Below are positions 9,626 through 20,367 of a stretch of DNA of 64,000 nt, in pieces. The notes under the pieces were generated by a model. That model saw nothing but the letters and a program-made list of their open reading frames with translations. It did no database searches and had not been told where the DNA came from. Numbering within the stretch: the first letter of the stretch is position 1; each line of letters opens with the position of its first letter. Origin of the DNA: Tillandsia leiboldiana (Eukaryota > Streptophyta > Magnoliopsida > Poales > Bromeliaceae); contig CM055068.1 in NCBI GenBank assembly GCA_029204045.2, positions 35,913,345 to 35,977,344 of the forward strand, written 5' to 3'. The position numbers were made by a program, and so were the translations under genes.

Positions 9626-9637
9626 AAAGGGGGAGAT
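9626..9637 (+). other. Polypurine tract of TR-GAG A
   Basis: AAAGGGGGAGAT sits directly before the 3' LTR start TGTTACGG and would prime plus-strand synthesis. Confidence 0.9.
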
Positions 9638-11033
9638 TGTTACGGCATTTTGGTATTGGCATATTTCGTGAGTCAAGTCAGTGAGTTGAGTCGGAGTCTT
9701 AAAGGGATCAAATTGTCAATCAGCAATCAAAGACTTAGAGAAGATTCAACAAGAGCTCAAGTTGACACTCAGTGTCTTGAGTCTTGAAGATTGAAGTTGA
9801 AGAATTGTGGATCAGTTACATCAATCTCAAGAAGAAAGTATTCAAGAGGATCAGGTATGTTTAACTAAATAATTGTGGTGATCCGAATACTTTCTTATAG
9901 TGTAGAAACACTTGGATGAACTTTTAATTGCATAATAATCAAAAACTGGTGTTCGGACATGTTCAGGATCCGGATCAGAGCCAACGATCCGGATCCCGAA
10001 GGTTGTTGCTTCATACAAGACTTCGATCCGGATCCATGCAATTTCCGATCCGGATCCCGAATGTTAAGTTTTCTGATTTGTATGAACGATCCGGATCGGG
10101 CAATGCGATCCGGATCCCGAACCCTTGGTTTTCTGGAATCGTCAATCTCGTTACGACGATCCGGATCGCAGTAAATCCGATCCGGATCGCCGTCCTGAAA
10201 ATTTCCAGATAAGGTATGTTTTTGATTCTTATCTCTTTCCAAAGGTTTCTAAACTATAAATAGACATTTAGGGTTTCTCAAAAACGTGGGAGCTACGGCC
10301 GATCAATTTATAAAACACTTGAGAGCAACCCTAGAGGCTAGGTTTTTATCGTTCTTCTTTATAGCCTCTTTTAGGTCAATTCGATGGTTCTTTCAAGAAC
10401 ATATCTTTTGTCGAATTGATCTAATCTTTGCTTAGAGATTTCTTCTACGGTTCCTCAATGAGAATCTAAGCAAAGGATCACCATCGAAGTCAATATTCTT
10501 ATCGACTGAGTTTGCGTCGTGGATTCGACGTGGCATCGTGGATTCGGTGTGCTAAAGGCGTTTCGTGGATTCGAAACGTGTGCTCGTGGATTCGAGTGGC
10601 GTTCGTGGATTCGAACGTGTGCAGTGGGCGTGCAAAATCGGTGGAGCGCGAGGTCCAAGAAATTGAAGGAGGGGTTAAATCCGTGGAGACGGTAATCACC
10701 TTGTTATTCTTCTTTTCTTAGGGATTGTTATTGCGTGGATATCCAACCGGTCAGCGCAAGGTCCGAAGAAGCTGAAGGAGGGGTTGAGTCCGTGGAGTCG
10801 GTAATCACCTTGTTATTCTTCTATTCTTAGTGGATTGTTATTGCGTGTTGGTCCCGTGGTTTTTCTCCTGGATTGGAGTTTCCACGTAAATCTCGGTGTG
10901 CTGTTTTTATTTTCCGCATTGGTTTTTATTTTGCACTGAGATTGAGTTTTTAAGTATTACACCTATTCACCCCCCCTCTAGTTGTTTGATAGTACCTATT
11001 TAGATCCTTGTGGATCCTTAAAAAACCACACCC
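9638..11033 (+). repeat. 3' LTR of TR-GAG A, cut by assembly gap
   Basis: A near-identical copy of the 5' LTR, with decamers from about 9967 and a TATA box at 10254-10263. Its last bases (CTTAAAAAACCACACCC) do not match the expected end and abut the N run, which suggests a poor-quality contig end. Confidence 0.85.
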
Positions 11034-11133
11034 NNNNNNNNNNNNNNNNNNNNNNNNNNNNNNNNNNNNNNNNNNNNNNNNNNNNNNNNNNNNNNNNNNN
11101 NNNNNNNNNNNNNNNNNNNNNNNNNNNNNNNNN
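11034..11133. other. Assembly gap of 100 N
   Basis: Exactly 100 unknown bases, a conventional placeholder for a gap of unknown size. Sequence on the right restarts at the point equivalent to 2169. Confidence 0.99.
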
Positions 11134-12259
11134 GAGGCTCTTGTTTTGCTACACAACACACCGGCGGTTTGGCCACCGCAGGGTGGTTCTTTTTCGGAAA
11201 AAGTGTACGTTGACCCGTGTACCCCCCACGTGACGGTGACGTAAGAAGGGGGCCCCATCGTGGGTGGGGTGTGTGAGCGGTGATGACGAGGCGTGTGCTG
11301 CTCGGACGGGGGACACCGGGGCAGGTGCTCGGTGTGGTGTCGGGAAGGGTGCCCGGTTTTTTTGTTTGGTACAGTTTTGGTCACTGGTTGTTTGTAACTT
11401 TGGGGGACCGTTGCTCCGGTCACCGTGGTTTGATTTACTTTTAGCCCTTTTTGCATACTATGTTATTTCTAGTCACTGACTTCCCACTCCGTGACAGGTT
11501 CGTCCAGGGGCGAGTGCTAGGCGCTGGTGAGACCGCAAGAGTGCTGTTCTGACTTTTAGAGACATCAGATACAGTGACTTTCCTTCCCTTGCTCTTTTAT
11601 TATTCATGTTAGTTAGTTGTGGATTGCGAATGCCCCCGTGGGGTCGATGTGGAATGTTGATTCTTCTTTCATAATTGCCGAGTGAATGTCGTTCCTTTTC
11701 TTTACTTGGCCGTTTTAAACTACGAACAACAAAAAACAAGGAAACCGTTTGCGAAAACCGTTTTTAAAACGTGGGTGTCGTGTGGCACCATTTTAAAAAC
11801 CTCATGGGATTTATGTGATTTCGAAAATGACGTTTACAAAAATTTGGCATCGAGTGGGTGCCGCCTTAAAAATTCTGTGGATTTATGTGGCTTTGAAATG
11901 GATCTTTTAAAACATTAGCGTCGGGTGGGCGTCGCTTTCAAAACTCTGTGATTATTTATCCTTTAAAATCGTCGGCCCTTTCTAAGTATGATAGTTGATA
12001 GAATGTATGGTTTGCATGCTGAATGTGTCTGTGCGTCGATCTAGTGTGGTTAAAGCCTGTATGAGATGCTTTATGTAGTTAGGACGCCGTGCATATACAA
12101 AGGAGACTCTGCCCGTTTGCAGAGTGAATTTGTATATGCGGCGGGTCTGTGCGCGCACTGGGGTGGAATGGGTTTTCAAAAAAAAAAAAAAAAATGTTAA
12201 GCTGATTTGGGAGCATCGGTGGCTCTCCTTCCGCGCGTTTGAACACCCGGGGCGTGACA
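11134..12259 (+). mobile_element. G1 5' LTR, right-hand copy (partial)
   Basis: Matches 2169-3287 base for base apart from scattered small differences and ends GGGGCGTGACA. The primer site follows at 12268. I read this as the same LTR seen a second time because two contigs overlap. Confidence 0.8.
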
Positions 12260-12482
12260 GATTAAGATGGTATCAGAGATTAAACTTTAACCACAATAGT
12301 CGGGGCCCAACATCCACGGGGCGCAATACACTAGCTACTGATTAATAAAGTGAACATTGGGTAGATAAGTAGAACGCGAGTGCTCGTGGGGGGGGGAATA
12401 GTATAATTCCTTTTAGGGCCAGCGTTTGCGGTGTTACTTTAGTTTAATCTAGAAGTAACTGGTTTGTGCATGTGTTCAGATC

Positions 12483-12981
12483 ATGGCCAGAACTAGATCT
12501 ACCACCGAGGATGCAGGGGCGGATGCAGCGGCGTCGGCGACCGCGGAGAACCAACTCCTGAGGCAGCAGTTACGGGAGATGGCGGGGCAGTTGGCGACCG
12601 TTACGGATCATGTGCGCCAACTGACACAGCAACAGCAGGCCGCTGCGACGGTGGTGGTCGCCCAGGGCCCTCCTCCGGGGCCAACTGCACCGGCGACGGG
12701 AGTGTCGGCGATGGAGGCCGAGGCGGGGGCTGCCCCTACCCGGGCCGCGGCGCCCGATGTACCGTTAGCCCAACAGACGGGGCCAGAGGTGGCCCCTTCG
12801 GCAGCAGCGGTGGGACCGACGCCGGCACCTACAGCCAGAGGTACTTCAGGGGAGACCGTGGTGTTGCCCACTCCCGTCGCGGCCGCTAATGCCACGGGGG
12901 AAGGGGCAGCTCTACCGACTGAGCGGGACCGCGTGCGCGCCAACCTTGCCGACTTCAAGAAATACGACCCGCCAGTGTTTG
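12483..12981 (+). pseudogene. G1 gag, 5' part (right copy)
   Basis: N-terminal gag of the Gypsy element, in one frame here. It begins MARTRSTTEDAGADA, has a coiled or Gln-rich segment (LRQQLREMAGQLATVTDHV), then Ala/Pro-rich spacer, and ends KKYDPPVF. The reading frame then runs by chance into inserted LTR sequence. The gag resumes in G1 at 22404 with FEGET, as in the uninterrupted gag of G2. The split is caused by L3, and the 5-bp duplication GTTTG is at 12977-12981 and 22404-22408. Confidence 0.85.
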
Positions 12982-13094
12982 TGTCATGCCCCGGCGTCGA
13001 AACTGCGACCCGGGCTCGCCAACAGATCCGCCGCCCATACGGGAAGCACCGTATAGACGAAGCGACTAACCTGCAAAAGATCAACTATACTATA

Positions 13095-13222
13095 CAGATA
13101 TCAGAGCTGAAAATAAACTGCTAGAAAAGAGAAAATATATACAACACAAAGCCCTCACCAAAAGTACATAAGTCTCTCAAGCAGTAAAATAAAAGTACAA
13201 CTCTATACCTCACTACAAGATC
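13095..13222. repeat. 128-bp direct repeat in L3, copy 1
   Basis: From CAGATATCAGAGC to CACTACAAGATC, identical over 128 bp to 20240-20367. Removing TR-GAG B, the two copies lie about 570 bp apart within the LTR. The left-contig version (4124-4253) differs from both by small indels. Confidence 0.9.
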
Positions 13223-13571
13223 TCTCAACATGAACTCACAAAAGTAAGGGGTACATCTACTCTCTGGACGATGACTGGTAGGGAACTATCTCGCGACTCC
13301 CTTACCTCGATCAGAAGAAGCAGCAACAGGAGCAGCAGGAGCAGGAGTAGAAGACCCTGTGGGAAAAGACACCACGACGGGTGTGAGAACTACGTCCCAA
13401 GTAGTTCTCAGTGGGTGTCGCCAACAAGCCCGACGGTCTGCCCACTAAGTCTACTAGAGGCATAAAGTAACAATATAAAACTGAAATGAAAGGGCTAGAA
13501 AAGTAACTCTACAGCTACTATGCCTCTATCTAGATGCTCAAGAAAATGGAACAGATGGAACATGATGCATC

Positions 13572-14967
13572 TGTTACGGCATTTTGGTGTTGGCATATTT
13601 CGTGAGTCAAGTCAGTGGGTTGAGTCGGAGTCTTAAAGGGATCAAATTGTCAATCAGCAATCAAAGACCTAGAGAAGATTCAACAAGAGCTCAAGTTGAC
13701 ACTCAGTGTCTTGAGTCTTGAAGATTGAAGTTGAAGAATTGTGGATCAGTTACATCAATCTCAAGAAGAAAGTATTCAAGAGGATCAGGTATGTTTAACT
13801 AAATAATTGTGGTGATCCGAATACTTTCTTATAGTGTAGAAACACTTGGATGAACTTTTAATTGCATAATAATCAAAAACTGGTGTTCGGACTTGTTCAG
13901 GATCCGGATCAGAGCCAACGATCCGGATCCCGAAGGTTGTTGCTTCATACAAGACTTCGATCCGGATCCATGCAATTTCCGATCCGGATCCCGAATGTTA
14001 AGTTTTCTGATTTGTATGAACGATCCGGATCGGGACTTGCAATCCGGATCCCGAACCCTTGGTTTTCTGGAATCGTCAATCTCGTTACGACGATCCGGAT
14101 CGCAATAAATCTGATCCGGATCGCCGTCCTGAAAATTTCCAGATAAGGTATGTTTTTGATTCTTATCTCTTTCCAAAGGTTTCTAACCTATAAATAGACA
14201 TTTAGGGTTTCTCAAAAACGGGGGTTCTCTACCGATCAATTTCTAAAACACTTGAGAGCAACCCTAGAGGCTAGGTTTTCATTGTTCTTCTTAATAGCCT
14301 CTTTTAGGTCAATTCGACGGTTCTTTCAAGAACATATCTTTTGTCGAATTGATCTAATCTTTGCTTAGAGATTTCTTCTACGGTTCCTCAATGAGAATCT
14401 AAGCAAAGGATCACCATCGAAGTCAATATTCTTATCGACTGAGTTTGCGTCGTGGATTCGACGTGGCATCGTGGATTCGGTGTGCTAAAGGCGTTTCGTG
14501 GATTCGAAACGTGTGCTCGTGGATTCGAGTGGCGTTCGTGGATTCGAACGTGTGCAGTGGGCGTGCAAAATCGGTGGAGCGTGAGGTCCAAGAAATTGAA
14601 GGAGGGGTTAAATCCGTGGAGACGGTAATCACCTTGTTATTCTTCTTTTCTTAGGGATTGTTATTGCGCGGATATCCAACCGGTCAGCGCAAGGTCCGAA
14701 GAAGCTGAAGGAGGGGTTTGAGTCCGTGGAGTCGGTAATCACCTTGTTATTCTTCTATTCTTAGTGGATTGTTATTGCGTGTTGGTCCCGTGGTTTTTCT
14801 CCTGGATTGGAGTTTCCACGTATATCTCGGTGTGCTGTTTTTATTTTCCGCATTGGTTTTTATTTTGCACTGAGTTTTGGTTTTATAAGTATTACACCTA
14901 TTCACCCCCCCTCTAGTTGTTTGATAGTACCTATTTAGATCCTTGTGGATCCTATAAAAACTCAACA
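13572..14967 (+). repeat. 5' LTR of TR-GAG B
   Basis: A 1396-bp LTR, TGTTACGGC to ACTCAACA. It has the same order of decamer pairs (from 13901), TATA box (14188-14197) and TGGATT hairpin array (about 14448-14550) as copy A. It differs from both A LTRs in blocks, for example just after the TATA box. Confidence 0.93.
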
Positions 14968-14969
14968 AT

Positions 14970-14981
14970 TGGTATCAGAGC
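14970..14981 (+). other. Primer binding site of TR-GAG B
   Basis: TGGTATCAGAGC, two bases after the LTR end, complementary to initiator tRNA-Met. Confidence 0.9.
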
Positions 14982-15001
14982 GGGTTTTAGGTTTATCTAT
15001 C

Positions 15002-16969
15002 ATGATGGGTGAAAGTGGTAATATTTATAGACCTCCTCTTTTTGATGGGACTAATTATGCTTATTGGAAAGTGCGGATGAGAGCTTTTCTCATCGCAATT
15101 GATGAGCGGGTATGGCAATCCGTGGAATACGGTTGGGTGCATCCTGTTGAGGAAGTAGGAAATTCTACTACCCCAAAACCTCGCTCTAGATGGTCCAAAG
15201 AGGAATTTGAAAGATCTTCTTACAATGGGAAAGGTATGAACGCTTTATTTAATTCTCTTTCCTCGACTGAGTTCACACGAATTTCCGCGTGTGAAACCGC
15301 GAAAGAAATTTGGGATATTCTCAAAATTACACATGAGGGTACTAATCTTGTAAAAATTCAAAAGCTCCAGATGCTTACAAGTCAATTTGACTCTATTCAT
15401 ATGGAAGAGCATGAATTGTTTACAGATTATTACACTAGACTTCAAGATGTAATTCATACATGTGCTAATTTAGGAGAAAAGATCCCGGAGTCGAAAATTG
15501 TAAGAAAGATACTTCGGACTCTTCCGGAACGGTTTAGGGCAAAGGTTACCGCCATTGAAACCGTTAGTCATCCGGATGAGATGAGTATAGAGGAATTAGT
15601 AGGTGCTTTGCAAACTTATGAATTGACTTTTCCTACTAATCATGTTTCTTCCAAGTCTTCTTCTAAGCTTACAGGTATTGCATTCAAATCAACAAAGGAA
15701 GAAGATAGCGAATCAAGTTCCGACAATGAAATCTCTTTTGCCGATTTTGAAGAACAATTGGCGCGGATCGTAAAGAAATTTCGTCGGAAGTTTTGGAAGA
15801 ATCGAACCGATGGATCTTCATCCACGAAATCTTCTAAAGGATCATCGGGTTCTAAATCCTCTAAACTCAAAAGCTTTACAAAACCTTCTAAAGAAAAAGA
15901 AAAAGATGATTTCGAAGGGGAAATCCAATGCTATCGATGCAAAGGCTACGGCCATTTTTCAATGGATTGTCCTTCTAAGAAATCATATAAAAAGAAGGCT
16001 TTGCAAGCGAAAACTTGGGACGATTCTACTTCTAATGAATCAACCTCAAGTAAAGAGGAAAAAGAAAAAAACGTTGCTTCTCATGCCTCTCATTTTCCCT
16101 CTTCTAATAATTGTTTATCATCTTTAGTCACTGACTCTACTCCTTTGATTTTGTATGAAACATCAACAACCGGCGGAGAGTCATCAAGTGAGGGGGAGTC
16201 GGACGAGGAAGAACTCGTTGAGGCATATCAACAACTTCTTGCGGAATCTAAGAAGATGGCCAAACATATCAAGAAGTTGAGGAAGCAACGACTTGAGAAT
16301 CAAGACGAGAATCATGCTTTAAAGATCAAACTTCATGATCTCGAGGAGGAACGAGAGCTTTTATTAAATAATAATAAAATCCTCCAAGAAAAGATAAATC
16401 AATCGGAAACGGTCATTAATTCCCATATTAACAAGATTGATTTTCTTGAAAAGCAGTTTGAGGAAATTCATGTCACCAACCAAGCATTGACCAAGCAAGT
16501 TCATCAACTTAAATCCGACATACAAAGAATTTCAACCGGTTCCAAGAAACTTGAATGTATGTCCGGATTAGGTCAAACAAGCAAGGTTGGTTTGGGATTC
16601 AAAAAGAACCAAACTGTGAATGCTTCAAGTTCCACAATGAAATTGAAAGGAAGAACTTGTCACTTATGTGGACTTGAAGGACATTTGGTGAAGGATTGCC
16701 CGAAAAAGAGAAAGAAAAATTCTTCGGCAACTTCATCTACGGAGCGAACTCAACGAAATCAAAAGACACATCAAGTCAAAGGAGTTCACTCAACCCACCA
16801 AAGGTCCGAGCCACATCATCAATCATACAAGCGGATCACTGCGAGGCAAAGACCTAAGGTGGATCAACAGTCAAAGCTATCATCTCCCAACCACAATGAC
16901 TCAAGACAACCCAGAATTCGACAATTTTGGATTCGGAAAGGTGATATCTTTCCTTGTCTTAAGTTCTAA
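15002..16969 (+). CDS. Gag protein of TR-GAG B
   Basis: A 655-aa gag, intact, with the same layout as copy A. It has an N-terminal Copia gag domain, zinc knuckle one (CYRCKGYGHFSMDC), a coiled coil of about 105 residues, zinc knuckle two (CHLCGLEGHLVKDC) and a basic tail. Compared with A it has a two-codon insertion in an EK-rich stretch and scattered substitutions, with no stop or frameshift. A gag kept open without any pol suggests recent mobilisation in trans. The start is the first ATG after the primer site; its neighbours are only LTRs and non-coding DNA. Confidence 0.9.
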   Translation: MMGESGNIYRPPLFDGTNYAYWKVRMRAFLIAIDERVWQSVEYGWVHPVEEVGNSTTPKPRSRWSKEEFERSSYNGKGMNALFNSLSSTEFTRISACETAKEIWDILKITHEGTNLVKIQKLQMLTSQFDSIHMEEHELFTDYYTRLQDVIHTCANLGEKIPESKIVRKILRTLPERFRAKVTAIETVSHPDEMSIEELVGALQTYELTFPTNHVSSKSSSKLTGIAFKSTKEEDSESSSDNEISFADFEEQLARIVKKFRRKFWKNRTDGSSSTKSSKGSSGSKSSKLKSFTKPSKEKEKDDFEGEIQCYRCKGYGHFSMDCPSKKSYKKKALQAKTWDDSTSNESTSSKEEKEKNVASHASHFPSSNNCLSSLVTDSTPLILYETSTTGGESSSEGESDEEELVEAYQQLLAESKKMAKHIKKLRKQRLENQDENHALKIKLHDLEEERELLLNNNKILQEKINQSETVINSHINKIDFLEKQFEEIHVTNQALTKQVHQLKSDIQRISTGSKKLECMSGLGQTSKVGLGFKKNQTVNASSSTMKLKGRTCHLCGLEGHLVKDCPKKRKKNSSATSSTERTQRNQKTHQVKGVHSTHQRSEPHHQSYKRITARQRPKVDQQSKLSSPNHNDSRQPRIRQFWIRKGDIFPCLKF

Positions 16970-18608
16970 TTAGCTTATGACTGTATGTAATGCTTTGATT
17001 GGTTTTCCCTTCATATCTTTCTTAATCTTTGCATTACATGGGTTTCAATGCTCTTCGTTTTTATACTTTGTTTTTGAACAAAAGGGTTTTTACTGAACAA
17101 GTGCATTGAATAAAAAGGGCTTCACTTTTATTCACTCCAAATTAATTTTATTTGGATTATCAACTTTACTCCTTAATCATAATCTTGAAGATACTTCATT
17201 ATAGGAGTTTTTGATAGTATAAGCATCAAATTTTAGAAATCATGTGTGATCTTTAGATGCTTAATCTATCTCGGTTGTGTGAATTCATTGTGATAAACGT
17301 GAGACAACCGATAGACTAAAATTTGGGATATAATTCTTTCACGTAAGAGATTGCATTCTTACAAGGGTATTGAAATAATTTGCAAAAGATGTGGAAAGAG
17401 TTACATCCGAAAGGAGTGTGAAAACTACCACCACATGTTGGAAAGAGCTGCCACCCCGGTCGTCCGGTTTGTGTGTGAAGCTACCACATGTTATGGATGC
17501 TTGATAGTATTTTATGAGAAAATCTTTAGTTGAAGCATTTGGAGATTTATATGCAAAACTCTTATATTTTGAACAATCTCCTGGTTGGTATAAGGTGGGA
17601 TAGTTGAAAGATGCTCAAAGAGCCACCCTTAGGTATTTTAGTGCTTATCTCAAATTTGAAAGGGTAAGAAATCAAATTGATGTCATTTGGAAATCTCTGT
17701 AAGTCATCTTTGTACATCCGTTACATCTTGATAGACTTTGGATCTCAAGATTATTTTTGATGACTTGTGTTTGATGAATATAACATGAAAAACTGTTTAT
17801 AATGTTTTATCTTTGTTTTTCATGATTTAGGAGTAAATCTTTTTAATCTTGTGAAATTAATTGGATTGAATGACATCTTGTTAATTCATTGGTTAAAGCA
17901 CTTAAATTGTTTTCTTGATGGAATACAAATCGGTATTTGAAAAGATTCAAAAATTTGGATTTGTTTCAAGGAATTATTAGTTTTTTGCCTTCTGGTACCG
18001 GTACGCAATCTGCATTTTTGTTATATACCGGAACTGAGCTTTTATCTCTCTTTCTCTTTGAACTGATGTTGTTAGTGATTTCCTTTTGTCTAGTATGTTC
18101 ACTGTTTGACAATTTGTGACAAAAAGGGGGAGAAGAGAAATGACGGAGATGAGATCATCAAGAGAGGACAAACGAAACGAAAATGGAAAAATGGGGGAGA
18201 ACGGAAAATAATGATCGTACCACAAAGGGGGAGAACATAGATGCTCAAGAACATGGAGAACATGTTAGAGATGCTCAAGATAGGGGGAGACAAAGAAAAA
18301 TTGAAAGAGCCGAAAAACAAAAGAACCAAAAGAAAGACGGATCAAATGCAGGATTCTAATTTCTAACGACTAACGTTTGATTTCGTTTGGAGTTTTGTTT
18401 TGCAGGAATTACATCACTTTAAGACTCCAAGTCCTAAGTCATAGTGTATGTTCTAGGACTGTTTGGTTCAAATGTAATTTTGTATTTATTGGATCTTTCA
18501 CGCAAAGAAAATCAATGTTTTGGTGATGACATTGAATTTCGAATTTTTGGTTTAAGATGAGTGACTTGAGCGTTTTTATGTATTTTTGGGTTTTGTCACG
18601 AAATTGCC
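16970..18608 (+). other. Non-coding internal region of TR-GAG B
   Basis: Collinear with 7992-9625. It holds no pol domain, has repeated GGGGGAG tracts near 18126, 18226 and 18281, and otherwise is AT-rich. I see no gene. Confidence 0.7.
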
Positions 18609-18620
18609 AAAGGGGGAGAT
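18609..18620 (+). other. Polypurine tract of TR-GAG B
   Basis: AAAGGGGGAGAT directly precedes the 3' LTR. Confidence 0.9.
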
Positions 18621-20017
18621 TGTTACGGCATTTTGGTGTTGGCATATTTCGTGAGTCAAGTCAGTGGGTTGAGTCGGAGTCTTAAAGGGATCAAATTGTC
18701 AATCAGCAATCAAAGACCTAGAGAAGATTCAACAAGAGCTCAAGTTGACACTCAGTGTCTTGAGTCTTGAAGATTGAAGTTGAAGAATTGTGGATCAGTT
18801 ACATCAATCTCAAGAAGAAAGTATTCAAGAGGATCAGGTATGTTTAACTAAATAATTGTGGTGATCCGAATACTTTCTTATAGTGTAGAAACACTTGGAT
18901 GAACTTTTAATTGCATAATAATCAAAAACTGGTGTTCGGACTTGTTCAGGATCCGGATCAGAGCCAACGATCCGGATCCCGAAGGTTGTTGCTTCATACA
19001 AGACTTCGATCCGGATCCATGCAATTTCCGATCCGGATCCCGAATGTTAAGTTTTATGATTTGTATGAACGATCCGGATCAGGACTTGCAATCCGGATCC
19101 CGAACCCTTGGTTTTCTGGAATCGTCAATCTCGTTACGACGATCCGGATCGCAATAAATCTGATCTGGATCGCCGTCCTGAAAATTTCCAGATAAGGTAT
19201 GTTTTTGATTCTTATCTCTTTCCAAAGGTTTCTAACCTATAAATAGACATTTAGGGTTTCTCAAAAACGGGGGTTCTCTACCGATCAATTTCTAAAACAC
19301 TTGAGAGCAACCCTAGAGGCTAGGTTTTCATTGTTCTTCTTAATAGCCTCTTTTAGGTCAATTCGACGGTTCTTTCAAGAACATATCTTTTGTCGAATTG
19401 ATCTAATCTTTGCTTAGAGATTTCTTCTACGGTTCCTCAATGAGAATCTAAGCAAAGGATCACCATCGAAGTCAATATTCTTATCGACTGAGTTTGCGTC
19501 GTGGATTCGACGTGGCATCGTGGATTCGGTGTGCTAAAGGCGTTTCGTGGATTCGAAACGTGTGCTCGTGGATTCGAGTGGCGTTCGTGGATTCGAACGT
19601 GTGCAGTGGGCGTGCAAAATCGGTGGAGCGTGAGGTCCAAGAAATTGAAGGAGGGGTTAAATCCGTGGAGACGGTAATCACCTTGTTATTCTTCTTTTCT
19701 TAGGGATTGTTATTGCGCGGATATCCAACCGGGCAGCGCAAGGTCCGAAGAAGCTGAAGGAGGGGTTTGAGTCCGTGGAGTCGGTAATCACCTTGTTATT
19801 CTTCTATTCTTAGTGGATTGTTATTGCGTGTTGGTCCCGTGGTTTTTCTCCTGGATTGGAGTTTCCACGTATATCTCGGTGTGCTGTTTTTATTTTCCGC
19901 ATTGGTTTTTATTTTGCACTGAGTTTTGGTTTTATAAGTATTACACCTATTCACCCCCCCCTCTAGTTGTTTGATAGTACCTATTTAGATCCTTGTGGAT
20001 CCTATAAAAACTCAACA
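18621..20017 (+). repeat. 3' LTR of TR-GAG B
   Basis: A 1397-bp LTR almost identical to 13572-14967. It ends ACTCAACA, followed by the target duplication GCATC. Confidence 0.95.
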
Positions 20018-20239
20018 GCATCTACTAATACACACAGTACTCACCAAATCTAAACTGACTGCCGCAAAGGGTCCAGTCAAACCTGCGCCCACCTACTGCC
20101 GCAATCCTCAACCGGACGGGTCTACCGTAGGGTGTCCGTGACTGCCACTAACTGGCCCAGTCAGAGGGACGGCGTCGACAAGTCGCGGTAGCAAGTAACA
20201 GTCCCAACTCCGGAGTGGCACTCGAGGGGCGCGACCCCA

Positions 20240-20367
20240 CAGATATCAGAGCTGAAAATAAACTGCTAGAAAAGAGAAAATATATACAACACAAAGCCCT
20301 CACCAAAAGTACATAAGTCTCTCAAGCAGTAAAATAAAAGTACAACTCTATACCTCACTACAAGATC
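20240..20367. repeat. 128-bp direct repeat in L3, copy 2
   Basis: Identical to 13095-13222. It continues into different sequence on both sides, so it is a discrete duplication within the LTR. Confidence 0.9.

Larger units (their letters stand above)
4604..11033 (+). mobile_element. TR-GAG A: gag-only Copia-type retrotransposon
   Basis: The element has two LTRs (4604-5995 and 9638-11033), a tRNA-Met primer site, one long gag gene and a polypurine tract. It has no protease, integrase, reverse transcriptase or RNase H. This matches the class described as terminal-repeat retrotransposons with a GAG domain. The gag has two zinc knuckles with a coiled coil between them, as in the SIRE/Maximus lineage of Copia, so I infer that origin. 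Its left flank ends GCATC, as for element B, but its right end runs into the N gap, so its own right target duplication cannot be seen. Confidence 0.88.
13572..20017 (+). mobile_element. TR-GAG B: complete gag-only retrotransposon
   Basis: A full-length 6446-bp element with LTRs at 13572-14967 and 18621-20017 and the 5-bp target duplication GCATC (13567-13571 and 20018-20022). The two LTRs show only about five differences, so it is a young insertion. It encodes one gag and no pol domain. It lies in solo LTR L3, within G1. Confidence 0.95.
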
